DNA of 64,000 bases from Selenomonas sp. AB3002 (GTDB lineage: Bacteria > Bacillota > Negativicutes > Selenomonadales > Selenomonadaceae). The notes under the pieces were generated by a model. That model had not been told where the DNA came from and searched no databases. It was given only the letters and a program-made list of their open reading frames with translations. A program made the position numbers and the translations under genes. Location of the stretch: the NCBI RefSeq assembly GCF_000702545.1, contig NZ_JNIO01000002.1:434001-498000 (forward strand), in the 5' to 3' direction. Below are positions 30,703 through 39,638 of this stretch, piece after piece. Every line of letters starts with the position of its first letter. The first letter of the stretch is position 1.

Positions 30703-32628
30703 TTATCTCTTGGTTTCCAAACCGTATTTCTTCAAGTAACGGTAGAGGGTCACGCGGCTTACGTCCAAAAGGTTCGCAAGCCGGCTCACATTGCCGCCGG
30801 CGGCTTTCCAGGCCTTGACGAAGACCTCTTTATCCTCTTTCCACTTGTTGTCCGGCTTCACATCTCCCATGAGAGAAATATCCTGCTCCCGGATAGTGTC
30901 ACCGGGAGTGTTGAAGAAAGCATACTCCAGCACGCTCTGAAGCTGCTTGATATTGCCGGGCCACTCATACTGGCAGAGCTTGGCCTCTGTCTCCGGCAGG
31001 ATTTTCTTCACAGGCAGCTGATGCTGCTCCGCCAGCTCTGCAATGATGTGCACAGCCAGTTTGGGGATATCCTCACGGCGATTCCTGAGAGCCGGCACGC
31101 GAATGACGCTCTTGGACACGATCTCGTAGAGCTTCTCATCGAAAAGCCCCCGCTCTGACAGGCGCTTGAGGTCACTGTCGCAGGCGGCAATAATGCGCAC
31201 GTCGATATTGCGCACCACCGTATCTCCCACCCGGGCGGCCTTGCCGCTGGACAGGGCCTCTGCCAGCTTGCGGGCTATGTTCTTGGGCATCTTCTCGATT
31301 TCATCCAGGAACAGGGTGCCGCCGGAAGCCAGCTCCAAACGACCCTGATGGCTCACCTCGCTGCCCCGGCTCACGCCGAAGAGTTCCTGCTCCAGAAGCT
31401 CTGGCGTGGTATCCCCACAGCGCAGGGTGATGAGGGGGCCGGCAGCCCGATTGCTGGACTGATGAATGCCATGGGCCATGCGCTGCTTGCCTGTGCCGGA
31501 TTCGCCCTGGATCAGCACGTGGTTCTTGTTGCGGGCCACCCGCTCAGCCTTGGAACGCACAGCAGCAAAGGTGGTGCCCTCGCCTACCATGGAATTGATG
31601 CTGTACTTGGCAGTGTAGCCTGCTGCGTGGGCCACCAGCACCCGCAGGTCTTCGATGGGCATGGAAATGACCACCACGCTCTGGACCATCTGGTCCTCGT
31701 CCCTCTCCAAGGGCACTACCGTGGTAATGTCCTCATAAGTCTTGGAGGGCGTAATCCAGGTCACTTCCTTGTTGTAGGAAGGCACCCCCCGGAAGCCCTT
31801 GGAAACTGGGGTGTGCTGGTAGTTCAGGATCACGTCGTTGAGGTTGGAGGTGTGCAGGCTGCCATGCAGGCTCTCATGCTTGGCACCAATGCCCTTGAGG
31901 CGCTTGTTGCCCAGCTCATTGGCATAAGCCACCTCGCCGCCGGGCAGCACATGGTACACAGCAAAGGGAGCTGCATCCAGAATAGCTTCTTCCGCCGTAA
32001 TGCGCAGCTCGGCTTCAAGATGCTGCTCAAGGGCGGTGCGCATAGTGAAAAGCAGGGAAATCACTGCATCCTGTGGCATGGGCACCGGCTCCATGGACAC
32101 CAGGGTCACGATGTAGCGGAACTCGCCGTTGACGAAGACAGGTGCAGAGCAGGCATCACCCAGCTGGCATTCCTTCACCCACATCTCCGGGCCGAACATC
32201 CAGAAGGGAGCCTTCATCTCGTAAGCCACGCTGATAGAGGAAGTACCCACCTCAGCCTCGCCTACCCGCACGCCCTCGATTTCTCCCGGGGTCATCTGAT
32301 AGAAGGGCAGGGAATAACTCTTCAACACCACGCAGTCCGCATCTACCAGCAGGAGACTCAGATTGTACTCCTGGAAGAACTCCTTGATGCCCTCGCTGAG
32401 ATGTCCCAGATAACTGATGGCTGTGCTGTGACTCTGCTGCAGCTCATGGAATTTCTCCGGGTCCAGGCGGTGGGAAATATCCAGCTTGTCCTGCTTCACG
32501 CCCCGTTCCTGACTACGCTGCCAGGAAGCCGCCACCCAGGGATGCACATTGGGGTCCAGTACCCCGTTTTCCGTGTAATTCTGATAATAAGCCTCGAGCT
32601 TGGATCTACTGCGATGCTCTCTGATCAT
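30703..32628 (-). CDS. AcoR-like AAA+ transcription activator lacking the GAFTGA loop
   Basis: The 641 residues comprise a GAF-like sensor (about 60-200), a PAS-like region (210-330), an AAA+ core with Walker A GESGTGKQ (375-382) and Walker B TLFLDEIEKM (438-447), and a Fis-type HTH (DVSRVTLYRYLKKYG). This is the plan of AcoR-type activators of acetoin or glycerol metabolism. The sigma54-contacting GAFTGA loop, expected after ELFG (415-418), is replaced by VSRGSEVSHQ. The LYYRL stretch is LYEIVSK. Such a protein should not open sigma54 promoters; it may act like TyrR on sigma70. The start follows AGGAGG. Confidence 0.88.
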   Translation of the reverse strand: MIREHRSRSKLEAYYQNYTENGVLDPNVHPWVAASWQRSQERGVKQDKLDISHRLDPEKFHELQQSHSTAISYLGHLSEGIKEFFQEYNLSLLLVDADCVVLKSYSLPFYQMTPGEIEGVRVGEAEVGTSSISVAYEMKAPFWMFGPEMWVKECQLGDACSAPVFVNGEFRYIVTLVSMEPVPMPQDAVISLLFTMRTALEQHLEAELRITAEEAILDAAPFAVYHVLPGGEVAYANELGNKRLKGIGAKHESLHGSLHTSNLNDVILNYQHTPVSKGFRGVPSYNKEVTWITPSKTYEDITTVVPLERDEDQMVQSVVVISMPIEDLRVLVAHAAGYTAKYSINSMVGEGTTFAAVRSKAERVARNKNHVLIQGESGTGKQRMAHGIHQSSNRAAGPLITLRCGDTTPELLEQELFGVSRGSEVSHQGRLELASGGTLFLDEIEKMPKNIARKLAEALSSGKAARVGDTVVRNIDVRIIAACDSDLKRLSERGLFDEKLYEIVSKSVIRVPALRNRREDIPKLAVHIIAELAEQHQLPVKKILPETEAKLCQYEWPGNIKQLQSVLEYAFFNTPGDTIREQDISLMGDVKPDNKWKEDKEVFVKAWKAAGGNVSRLANLLDVSRVTLYRYLKKYGLETKR

Positions 32629-32920
32629 TTTCTTCCTCCTAAATTCTTCGAGCCTATCCCACCAAGGCCTTACTCCTGTGTTGGAATTTTCCCTTCCTTA
32701 ACACATTCTTCAAACACAGGAACTTTATTGTAAACCTATTTTACCAATACAAGCCCTCTACTGCAACGGCTTTTAGGAAAAAGTTTACAAAAACTTTACA
32801 TACGATGGAGTAAATTTACAAATTTGTCTTATATTACCAGCAATAACACGTTATGCTGCCTATATTCGTTAGGGGTTTACAGTAATGACGTAGAAATTCT
32901 GTCAACAATCTCCTGCAAAT
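32629..32920. other. Intergenic region upstream of the AcoR-like gene
   Basis: This AT-rich stretch holds dyad half-sites near 32674-32721 and A/T tracts such as AAAGTTTACAAAAACTTT near 32780. I see no gene. It probably contains the promoter of the AcoR-like regulator, but no clear -35/-10 pair stands out. Confidence 0.5.
32674..32721. promoter_or_regulatory. Inverted repeat, possible operator of the AcoR-like regulator
   Basis: TCCTGTGTT (32674-32682) and AACACAGGA (32713-32721) are exact inverse copies. A further AACACA (32700-32705) with TTCC/GGAA half-sites lies between them. Confidence 0.45.
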
Positions 32921-32949
32921 TTGAGCAATTCTCTTATTTAGGGTATAAT
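32921..32949 (+). promoter_or_regulatory. Promoter of the hypothetical envelope protein gene
   Basis: TTGAGC (32921-32926) and TATAAT (32944-32949) are 17 bp apart, about 57 bases before the ATG. Confidence 0.7.
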
Positions 32950-33006
32950 ACTGTAAGTAATTATCAAGCACTTATACAGACTAATCTTACTTGAGGAGCA
33001 GAACAC

Positions 33007-33528
33007 ATGCGCAATTTTTGCAAGAACTTCATCTTCATCCTTGGCATCATCTGCATCATGGCCGGCATCTTCGGACTCTCCTATACCTACCACATAGACC
33101 ACCGCACGGCAGAAAGCCTGTCTGCCTACTGCCGCATAGACTTCCAGAGTTCCTTCACGGAAACAGGCAAACTGGAAGGGGCGGTGCTCTCCATCTGGGA
33201 CTTCCGCTATGACGGAGCGAAACTCCTGCCCCAGGCAGTGCTCTACACCGATGGAGACGCCTGGGAAATGAATGCTGCTGTGAAGCAGATTTCCCCCCAG
33301 GAGCGGGAGGAGGCCCAGGACCCGGAAACTTCCGCCGTCAACGCCGAGCATCCCTACCAGTACGAAAACAAGCTCTTTGTGGAAATGCCCCGCTCCAGCC
33401 TGCCAGCCATCAAAAAAGCGGAAACTGTCCGTTTCCGCTTCTACTATGACAACGGGCAGACCATCGACCTGCCCCTCAACGAGCCTGACCTGGAGTACTG
33501 GAAGGCCCAGCTTATTGAAAAAAGTTAA
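33007..33528 (+). CDS. Membrane-anchored hypothetical protein (173 aa)
   Basis: One N-terminal membrane helix (FIFILGIICIMAGIFGLSY, residues 8-26) is followed by a soluble domain of about 145 residues that should face outward. The domain is rich in aromatic and acidic residues and has beta-strand patterning (VRFRFYYDNGQTIDLPL). The cleavage-site pattern is poor, so I regard the helix as an anchor. The ATG follows GAGGAGC. Its last four bases overlap the end of the convergent alr gene, an unusually tight convergent overlap. Family not recognised. Confidence 0.75.
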   Translation: MRNFCKNFIFILGIICIMAGIFGLSYTYHIDHRTAESLSAYCRIDFQSSFTETGKLEGAVLSIWDFRYDGAKLLPQAVLYTDGDAWEMNAAVKQISPQEREEAQDPETSAVNAEHPYQYENKLFVEMPRSSLPAIKKAETVRFRFYYDNGQTIDLPLNEPDLEYWKAQLIEKS

Positions 33529-34640
33529 TACCGCACATATACGCGAGGTACCCTGGGCGAAACAAGGCAGGTTACCTCGTAATTTATTGTGTCCAGAACC
33601 CGGGCAGCATCGTCCACCGTCAGCTCCGGCGCACCGAAAAGCACGGCCACGTCCCCTTCTTTGACATCGGGGATATCCGTCACGTCCACCATCACCTGGT
33701 CCATGCAGACCCGCCCTGCTACGGGAGCAAGCTTTCCATTGATAAGGACCTTGGCACCGCCCTTGCCGTAGGCGCGGATATAGCCATCCGCATACCCCAG
33801 GGGCAGAGTGGCAACGAGACTTTCCCTTTTAGCTTCCCAGGTCCTGCCATATCCGATAGTCTCTCCCGGGTGCATCTTCTTCAGGAAGACAATCTGGGCA
33901 CAGAGCTTCATCACAGGCTTCAATTCTATGGGATGGGTGACTTCCTCAGAGGGCCACATGCCATACTGGATAACTCCCGCCCGCACCATGTCCAGATGTG
34001 CCTCTGGCATTTCCAGAATGGCGGCAGACTCGGCAATGTGGCGGATTTTCAGTTCCACGCCCACGGCCTTCACCGCCTCGCAGGCCGCCAGGAAACGCCT
34101 CAGCTGCTCTTGAGCAAAAGTCTTGTCCTCACAATCCGCTGTGGCAAAGTGGGAGAACATGCCCTCAATCTCCAGATTGGGCAGTTCGCTCACAGCCGCG
34201 GCCAAAGCAGCCATTTCCTCCGGACGGGCACCGATGCGCCCCATGCCCGTCTCCACCTTCAAATGGACCTTGGCCGTCTTGCCCTGCTTCACCGCCGCAT
34301 CCGAAAGCGCCCGGGCCAAAGGCAGTTCGCAGACTGCCTGGGTAATGTCATGCTCCACCACCAGTTCCGCTTCCTCTGGCAAAATAAGACCCAATAGCAG
34401 GATTGGCGTTGTAATGCCCGCCTCACGCAGCTCAATGCCCTCGGAAATAGTAGCCACCGCCAGGTACTCCGCCCCCTCAGAGAGAGCTGCCTTGGCAGCC
34501 TCCAAGGCCCCATGCCCATAGGCATCAGCCTTTACCACAGCGCAGAGCCTTGCATCTCCCTTGATGCAGGACTTGATGGCCCTGTAATTATGTTCCAACG
34601 CATTCAGATTTATTTCTGCCCAAGTGGCACGATTACGCAT
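33525..34640 (-). CDS. alr: Alanine racemase
   Basis: Alr makes D-alanine for peptidoglycan by PLP-dependent racemisation. The 371 residues show the Schiff-base lysine in VVKADAYGHG (K38), RAGVIQYGMWPS, the second catalytic Tyr in TIGYGRTWEAKR (near 255) and CMDQVMVDVTD with the conserved Met-Asp near 312. The length is typical. The start follows GGAGCG at 6 bases. A terminator-like hairpin at 34698 separates it from the upstream transporter gene, so alr probably has its own promoter in 34641-34697, though none is obvious. Confidence 0.96.
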   Translation of the reverse strand: MRNRATWAEINLNALEHNYRAIKSCIKGDARLCAVVKADAYGHGALEAAKAALSEGAEYLAVATISEGIELREAGITTPILLLGLILPEEAELVVEHDITQAVCELPLARALSDAAVKQGKTAKVHLKVETGMGRIGARPEEMAALAAAVSELPNLEIEGMFSHFATADCEDKTFAQEQLRRFLAACEAVKAVGVELKIRHIAESAAILEMPEAHLDMVRAGVIQYGMWPSEEVTHPIELKPVMKLCAQIVFLKKMHPGETIGYGRTWEAKRESLVATLPLGYADGYIRAYGKGGAKVLINGKLAPVAGRVCMDQVMVDVTDIPDVKEGDVAVLFGAPELTVDDAARVLDTINYEVTCLVSPRVPRVYVRY

Positions 34641-34697
34641 GACAAACGCTCCTTTATCCCACGTTCCAAAATAATAACCAAGTTAAAGCATACCGCA

Positions 34698-34733
34698 AAA
34701 AGGGCAGATTTTCCAGTGGAATATCTGCCCTTT
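34698..34733 (-). terminator. Terminator of the Gx transporter gene
   Basis: AAAGGGCAGAT-TTCC pairs with GGAA-ATCTGCCCTTT; on the minus strand TTTTTG follows. It lies between the Gx transporter stop and alr. Confidence 0.8.
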
Positions 34734-34755
34734 CTCTCGGAAAAATAACAGTTCT

Positions 34756-35259
34756 TTACTTCGGCTCCGGCAAAAATGCCAGCCGGGGCAGGATTCCAGC
34801 GGCCAGCAAGCCTATCACCGCTCCTGTCACCATGCCGCAAATGCCCAAAATGGGAAAATAATAGAGCACGCCTGTGCTCTCCACCGCCCAGGCGGCTATG
34901 GCCAGCTGTCCCAGATTGTGCAGGAAGCCGCCTGCCATACTCACGCCGATGACGGAAAACCTGCCTGTGAGCTTCAGGGCCAGCATGCCGCCGAAGCTCA
35001 CGAGGCCTCCTGCCAGGCTGTAAGCCATGACCGTAGGGCCTCCTCCCAGCAGGGAGCCTATGGCTATGCGCAATATCAATATCAACATTGCATCCCGCCA
35101 TGGCAAGGTGTAAAGGGCAATGACCGTGATGATATTGGCCAGGCCCAGCTTGGCACCGGGAGCCAGGAAGGGCATAGGAATCATGCCTTCGAAGAGAAAG
35201 AGGGTTAAGGAAAGGGAGAGGAGAAGGGAAAGATATACCAGATGAAAAGTCCCCTTCAT
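34756..35259 (-). CDS. Gx transporter / heptaprenyl diphosphate synthase component I family membrane protein
   Basis: The 167-residue protein has five or six hydrophobic helices. The blocks PGAKLGLANIITVIALY (near residue 36), GGPTVMAYSLAGGLVSFGGM and FSVIGVSMAGGFLHNLGQ are the hallmark of the Gx family (Pfam hpre_diP_synt_I). It was named from B. subtilis heptaprenyl diphosphate synthase but resembles small-molecule-binding subunits of ECF transporters. Ligand unknown. I chose the ATG at 35259, 7 bases after GGGGG; a TTG two codons earlier sits on the site. The gene lies 15 bases downstream of tsaC. Confidence 0.85.
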   Translation of the reverse strand: MKGTFHLVYLSLLLSLSLTLFLFEGMIPMPFLAPGAKLGLANIITVIALYTLPWRDAMLILILRIAIGSLLGGGPTVMAYSLAGGLVSFGGMLALKLTGRFSVIGVSMAGGFLHNLGQLAIAAWAVESTGVLYYFPILGICGMVTGAVIGLLAAGILPRLAFLPEPK

Positions 35260-35274
35260 TCCCAATCCCCCTAG

Positions 35275-36333
35275 TTACCTTACCTTCAAGCTGTTAAACC
35301 CGCTGGCTTTTCTCAACCTGTTCATTATTGCCAGCCCTAATCCTTCGGAAGTCGTTCCTTCCGCCAATAAACTCTCCGCCTCGGTATCATCAAAGTACCG
35401 CAGACCTTCATAAAGGCTGGCAGCAATGGCGGGGAGGTCTCCCTGTGCGCCATAACAATAGCCTAAATCATCGGGCAGGAGGCTGCCCAGTTCTTCCAGC
35501 ACTTCTTCGCTGGCCAGAACGCCTACTATCTCGCCTCGTTTCCTGCGGGCAAGAAGTTCCTTTTCCATCGCACCTGCCATTTTTTCTGGTACACCTTCAA
35601 CTAGCGTCAGAGGTGCCTTGGGAGCATAGTGCTTGTACTTCATGCCCGGGGCCTTGGGAATGGCATCCTTGCCCACCAGGGCAGGGTCAATCATGACCCT
35701 GCCTGCCACTTCCTCCAGCATTTCCTCCGTGATGGCGCCAGGACGCAGGATGACAGCCGTCTCCCCCGTGCAGTCCACAATGGTGGACTCCACCCCGAAC
35801 TCGCAAGGGCCGCCGTCCAGTATCAGTGGCACCCGCCCTTCCAGGTCATTCAGCACTGCCTCAGCAGTGGTGGGGCTGGGACGGCCGGAAAGATTGGCCG
35901 AAGGCGCCGCCACCGGCACCCCTGCCGCCTTGATCATGGCCCGGGCCACATCATTTTCCGGCATGCGGATGCCCACTGTATCCAGCCCCCCGGTAATCTC
36001 ATCAGGCACAATATCCTTGCGCTTCAAGATAAGGGTAATAGGGCCAGGGCAGAAAGCCGCCAGCAGCTTCTCCGCCAAAGGCGTGATCTCAGCCGCAATC
36101 TCCCCAATCATGGCACGATTGGCCACATGAAGGATCAAAGGATTATCCGAAGGCCGTCCCTTAGCCAGATAAATCCCCTTGCAAGCCTCCCCATCAAAAC
36201 CATTGGCCCCCAGCCCATAAACTGTTTCCGTTGAAAACGCAACAAGTCCACCAGAGCGCAGAATCTCCCCCGCCCTTTTCAAAACTTTACTCTGCAACCT
36301 AACATCATCGATGCTAATTACCTCAGTATGCAC
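35275..36333 (-). CDS. tsaC: Threonylcarbamoyl-AMP synthase (Sua5 type)
   Basis: The enzyme makes threonylcarbamoyl-AMP for t6A37 modification of ANN-decoding tRNAs. Residues about 10-205 are the YrdC domain (GGLVAFSTETVYGLGANG, KGRPSDNPLILHV, SANLSGRPSPT, ESTIVDCTG); the last 120 form the Sua5 extension, found in the longer YwlC-like proteins. The start is a GTG (36331-36333), 7 bases after GAGGGGC. The order prfA-prmC-tsaC is the common Firmicutes arrangement. A 129-base gap full of hairpins separates it from prmC. Confidence 0.95.
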   Translation of the reverse strand: MHTEVISIDDVRLQSKVLKRAGEILRSGGLVAFSTETVYGLGANGFDGEACKGIYLAKGRPSDNPLILHVANRAMIGEIAAEITPLAEKLLAAFCPGPITLILKRKDIVPDEITGGLDTVGIRMPENDVARAMIKAAGVPVAAPSANLSGRPSPTTAEAVLNDLEGRVPLILDGGPCEFGVESTIVDCTGETAVILRPGAITEEMLEEVAGRVMIDPALVGKDAIPKAPGMKYKHYAPKAPLTLVEGVPEKMAGAMEKELLARRKRGEIVGVLASEEVLEELGSLLPDDLGYCYGAQGDLPAIAASLYEGLRYFDDTEAESLLAEGTTSEGLGLAIMNRLRKASGFNSLKVR

Positions 36334-36355
36334 AATCCAAGCCCCTCAATCTTCA

Positions 36356-36448
36356 GCCCATGGATGGGCGTTATGCGGCCGTTGGCTTTCATGGATGAAA
36401 GGCAAGGCCGCTGTCTCTTTTGGTTCGTTTTCTCTGCGCCAGAGAAAA
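36356..36448. repeat. Three tandem palindromes in the prmC-tsaC gap
   Basis: GCCCAT-GG-ATGGGC (36356-36369), a long imperfect stem GCGGCC...ATGG ATGAAAGGCAAGGCCGC (36375-36411) and TTTTCTCT-GCGCC-AGAGAAAA (36428-36448) follow one another. No T-run fits a terminator. It looks like a dispersed intergenic element or a structured RNA. Confidence 0.6.
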
Positions 36449-36462
36449 TGAACAGCCGAAAC

Positions 36463-37329
36463 TTAAATATAAGCAATAACTACACGTTCTATGCCAGCCA
36501 AGTCTTTAAGAATCTCCGTCCTTTTGATAAGCGGATTCTCCTCGGCCAGTTTCGCAACAACGGCCGCTTGACCAATCCCCACCTCAAAAGCCATAAACCC
36601 GTCTTCCTCAAGAAGGTTCGGAGCCTCTGCGCAAAGCCTCCGATAAAAATCCAGCCCATCCTCGCCGCCAGACAGCGCCCCATAAGGCTCCTTGCAGCGA
36701 ACCTCCGCCTGCAATCCCTCAATATCCTTCTCCGGAATATACGGCGGGTTGGAAAGAATCGCCGTAAACTTCCTATCCTTGACAGGCTCCAGCAAATCCC
36801 CGGTAAAGAACTCAATCCTGTCAGCCAGTCCCAGACTGGCGGCATTTTCCTCCGCCACAGCCCGTGCCTCCGAGGAAATATCCACGGTGACGGCATGGCT
36901 TCCCGGCACAAAACTCAGCACCGACAGGCAGATGGCACCGCTGCCGGTGCCAATATCTGCAACAGAGCAATTATCCCTGCCCCGCAGTCTTTCCACTGCC
37001 GCCTGCACCAGGATTTCCGTATCGGGACGGGGAATCAGGGTGGCTGGGGTCACCTTGAAATTCAGCCCCATAAACTCCTTCTGCCCCAGCAGATAAGCCA
37101 CGGGCACATGCTCCACCCGCTGCTTGATCAGAGCCTTGTAAGCCGCCAGTTCTTCTGCCTCCAAAGGCTGGTCAAAGTGGACGTAGAGAAAAATCCTCTC
37201 CTTCTTCAGCACACGGGAAAGCAGTACCTCGGCATCCAGGCGGGGAGATTCCACGCCCTTCGTGCCGAAGTACTGCTCAGTCCACTTCAGGATGCGCCCT
37301 ATGGTCCATATATCGTTATTATCTCCCAT
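36463..37329 (-). CDS. prmC: Release factor glutamine methyltransferase
   Basis: PrmC methylates the Gln of the GGQ motif in release factors. The 288 residues show an N-terminal helical domain, the SAM motif VADIGTGSGAICLSV (near residue 119) and the catalytic ILSNPPYIPEKDI (near 187). The length is standard. It follows prfA with a one-base gap, and its ATG overlaps no other gene; AGGTGA stands upstream. The enzyme and its substrate PrfA are thus made together. Confidence 0.95.
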   Translation of the reverse strand: MGDNNDIWTIGRILKWTEQYFGTKGVESPRLDAEVLLSRVLKKERIFLYVHFDQPLEAEELAAYKALIKQRVEHVPVAYLLGQKEFMGLNFKVTPATLIPRPDTEILVQAAVERLRGRDNCSVADIGTGSGAICLSVLSFVPGSHAVTVDISSEARAVAEENAASLGLADRIEFFTGDLLEPVKDRKFTAILSNPPYIPEKDIEGLQAEVRCKEPYGALSGGEDGLDFYRRLCAEAPNLLEEDGFMAFEVGIGQAAVVAKLAEENPLIKRTEILKDLAGIERVVIAYI

Positions 37330-37330
37330 A

Positions 37331-38398
37331 TCACTTCACCTGCTTCAGGCGCTCCGCCTGGTCTGCCGTAATCAGGCCATTCAAAAGCTCGTCCAAGTCC
37401 CCGTCCAGGATGGCATCAATGCGATGCAGGGTAAGGCCGATGCGATGGTCTGTCACCCTCCCCTGAGGGAAGTTATAGGTGCGGATGCGCTCGCTGCGGT
37501 CACCGGAGCCCACCTGGCTCTTGCGGTCAGCTGCCACCGCATCTGCCTGCTCCTGACGGGCTGCATCAAGTATGCGGGCCCTCAAAACCTTCATGGCCTT
37601 TTCCTTGTTCTTCAGCTGGGACTTCTCATCCTGGCACTGCACCACGATGCCCGTGGGCAAATGGGTGATGCGGATAGCCGTTTCCGTCCTGTTGACATAC
37701 TGGCCGCCGGCCCCGGAAGCACAGTAGGTATCGATGCGCAGGTCGTTCTGGTCGATATCCACTTCCACCTCCTCAGCCTCCGGCAGCACTGCCACCGTCA
37801 CCGCAGAGGTATGGATGCGTCCCCCGGATTCAGTCACAGGCACCCGCTGCACACGGTGGGTGCCGCTCTCATATTTCAGCTTGCTATAGGCACCCTGACC
37901 AGTAACCATAAAGGAGATTTCCTTGAATCCGCCGATTTCCGTGGCATTGCTGTCCAGGATTTCCGTACGCCAGCCCTGCTTCTCTGCATAACGGCCATAC
38001 ATGCGGAAGAGGTCGCCGGCAAAGAGAGCTGCCTCCTCTCCTCCTACGCCGCCCCGTATTTCCACAATGACGTTCTTGTCATCATTGGGGTCCTTGGGCA
38101 AGAGAAGAATGGGCAGTTCCTGCTCCAGTTCCTCTTTCCGCTGGCTGTACTCCGAAATCTCTGCTTCCAGCAAATGCTTCATCTCCGGGTCATTTTCCTC
38201 ACCCAGCATTTCCTTGTCCTCAGCCAGTCCCTCGCTTACCTTCTTGTACTCACGGTAAGCCTCTACAATGGGGGTCAGCTGGGCGTGCTCCTTGGAGTAA
38301 CCCTGCCACTTGGCCATGTCCTGCATGGTGTCAGGGTCACTGATCAGGGATTCCAGTTCCAGATATTTATCTTCTACTGCTTGTAATTTTGCAAGCAC
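37331..38398 (-). CDS. prfA: Peptide chain release factor 1
   Basis: RF1 reads UAA and UAG and triggers peptidyl-tRNA hydrolysis through its GGQ motif, visible in [16 protein letters not shown] (near residue 225). The anticodon-like [16 protein letters not shown] region (PxT, near 184) marks RF1 rather than RF2. I chose the GTG at 38398: GAGGTGA stands 5 bases upstream and the chain then begins [12 protein letters not shown], the normal start, with 355 residues. A frame back to 38419 would overlap the DUF1385 gene. It precedes prmC. Confidence 0.95.
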   Translation of the reverse strand: MLAKLQAVEDKYLELESLISDPDTMQDMAKWQGYSKEHAQLTPIVEAYREYKKVSEGLAEDKEMLGEENDPEMKHLLEAEISEYSQRKEELEQELPILLLPKDPNDDKNVIVEIRGGVGGEEAALFAGDLFRMYGRYAEKQGWRTEILDSNATEIGGFKEISFMVTGQGAYSKLKYESGTHRVQRVPVTESGGRIHTSAVTVAVLPEAEEVEVDIDQNDLRIDTYCASGAGGQYVNRTETAIRITHLPTGIVVQCQDEKSQLKNKEKAMKVLRARILDAARQEQADAVAADRKSQVGSGDRSERIRTYNFPQGRVTDHRIGLTLHRIDAILDGDLDELLNGLITADQAERLKQVK

Positions 38399-38415
38399 TT
38401 GATTCACCTCATATA

Positions 38416-39372
38416 TCACTCAGCCAGGGGAGCTGCTGCGGCCACAGAATTCTCCTCTGAACCGTTCTCCTCAGTTACCTGGGCCAGATAATTTCCCGTG
38501 CCTTCCACAATCTCTTCTTCCGGCAGCACTGCCTTCAGCGACTCAATGGCTACTTCCACCATCTCGTCCTCAGGAGGACGGGTGGTGAGATACTGCAGCC
38601 AGAGCCCCGGCATGATGGCAGTCTGGATGATGGCATTCTTGCTACGGCCAGCCAGGCGAATAATCTCATAGGAAATTCCCGCCACCACCGGTAGCAGCAG
38701 GATGCGGCTGGCAATGCGGCTCACCAAGTCCGGCCAGCCCAAAAAAGCAAAGACAAAAATGGACACCAGCATAACTATGAGCAGGAAATTGGTGCCGCAA
38801 CGGGGATGGAGCCGGGAGAACCCCTGCACATTTTCCACCGTAAGAGGCATTCCCGCCTCATAGCAATGGATGGTCTTGTGCTCCGCCCCGTGGTACTGGA
38901 ACACCCGGCGGATATCCTTCATGCGGGAAATGCCCCAGATGTAGAGCAGGAAAATGATGAGCCGCAGGAAGCCTTCCATCAGGTTCAGGAACACCGGGTC
39001 CTCGGTGATGAAGTGGAACAGCTTGGCCGCCCCCGTGGGAATGGCAATGAAGAGAATGGAAGCCAGCACCAAAGCAAAGATGATGGTGCCCGCCATTTCC
39101 TTATCAGACAGTTGCTCGTCCTCTTCCCCTGCCATCTTGGCAGAATAGGACAGGGAACGGATGCCGATGACCAAAGACTCGACAAGAGCCACAGTGCCTC
39201 GCAGCATGGGCTTCTTCAGAATAGGAAATCTATCGGAGATGGAGTTCACTTCCTTCTTCTCCACCTCAATCTTCCCCTCAGGGGTACGCACTGCCGTAGC
39301 CGTCACCCCGGGGCCGCGCATCATGACGCCCTCAATGACCGCCTGACCGCCTACTGTCAATCTATCACTCAT
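38416..39372 (-). CDS. DUF1385 membrane protein (YqhQ-like)
   Basis: The 318-residue protein starts [15 protein letters not shown], the family signature. About four membrane helices and the [17 protein letters not shown] and [10 protein letters not shown] blocks follow, also conserved. The His and Cys residues in these blocks suggest a metal site. Its function is unknown although it is near-universal in Firmicutes, usually in this spot between rpmE and prfA. The C-terminus here adds an acidic, Ala-rich tail of about 45 residues. The start follows GAGGGTGA. Confidence 0.9.
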   Translation of the reverse strand: MSDRLTVGGQAVIEGVMMRGPGVTATAVRTPEGKIEVEKKEVNSISDRFPILKKPMLRGTVALVESLVIGIRSLSYSAKMAGEEDEQLSDKEMAGTIIFALVLASILFIAIPTGAAKLFHFITEDPVFLNLMEGFLRLIIFLLYIWGISRMKDIRRVFQYHGAEHKTIHCYEAGMPLTVENVQGFSRLHPRCGTNFLLIVMLVSIFVFAFLGWPDLVSRIASRILLLPVVAGISYEIIRLAGRSKNAIIQTAIMPGLWLQYLTTRPPEDEMVEVAIESLKAVLPEEEIVEGTGNYLAQVTEENGSEENSVAAAAPLAE

Positions 39373-39472
39373 AGAAAATCACCCTCTATAATCAAAACTT
39401 GCACAACGGGGCTTATTCTAGCAAATCTATCTGAATACAGGCTGATACCTAATCTAAATACAGCCCAGTAGT

Positions 39473-39581
39473 GCACTAACTTCATGCTACGCCTTAGGGC
39501 TTGCATTCAGTAAGTGCCCCTTGGGTACGTAGAACTTACCATTCATCTGCGTCCTATCGGACTTGATTCACGGAGTTCTAC
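39473..39581. other. Structured intergenic element between rpmE and the DUF1385 gene
   Basis: Two nested stems can be drawn: 39473-39487 with 39503-39517 (15 bp, three mismatches), and GTAGAACT (39529-39536) with AGTTCTAC (39574-39581) around a GTCC-TATC-GGAC hairpin. I find no reading frame. It may be an RNA or the remnant of a mobile element end. Confidence 0.45.
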
Positions 39582-39584
39582 AGT

Positions 39585-39621
39585 AAAAAAGCAGAGACTT
39601 CCATACAGGAAGGCTCTGCTT
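39585..39621 (-). terminator. Terminator of rpmE
   Basis: A 14-base stem (39589-39602 with 39608-39621, one mismatch) is followed on the minus strand by TTTTTTA. It lies 17 bases after the rpmE stop. Confidence 0.9.
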
Positions 39622-39638
39622 CTGGATTACTGATCGAA

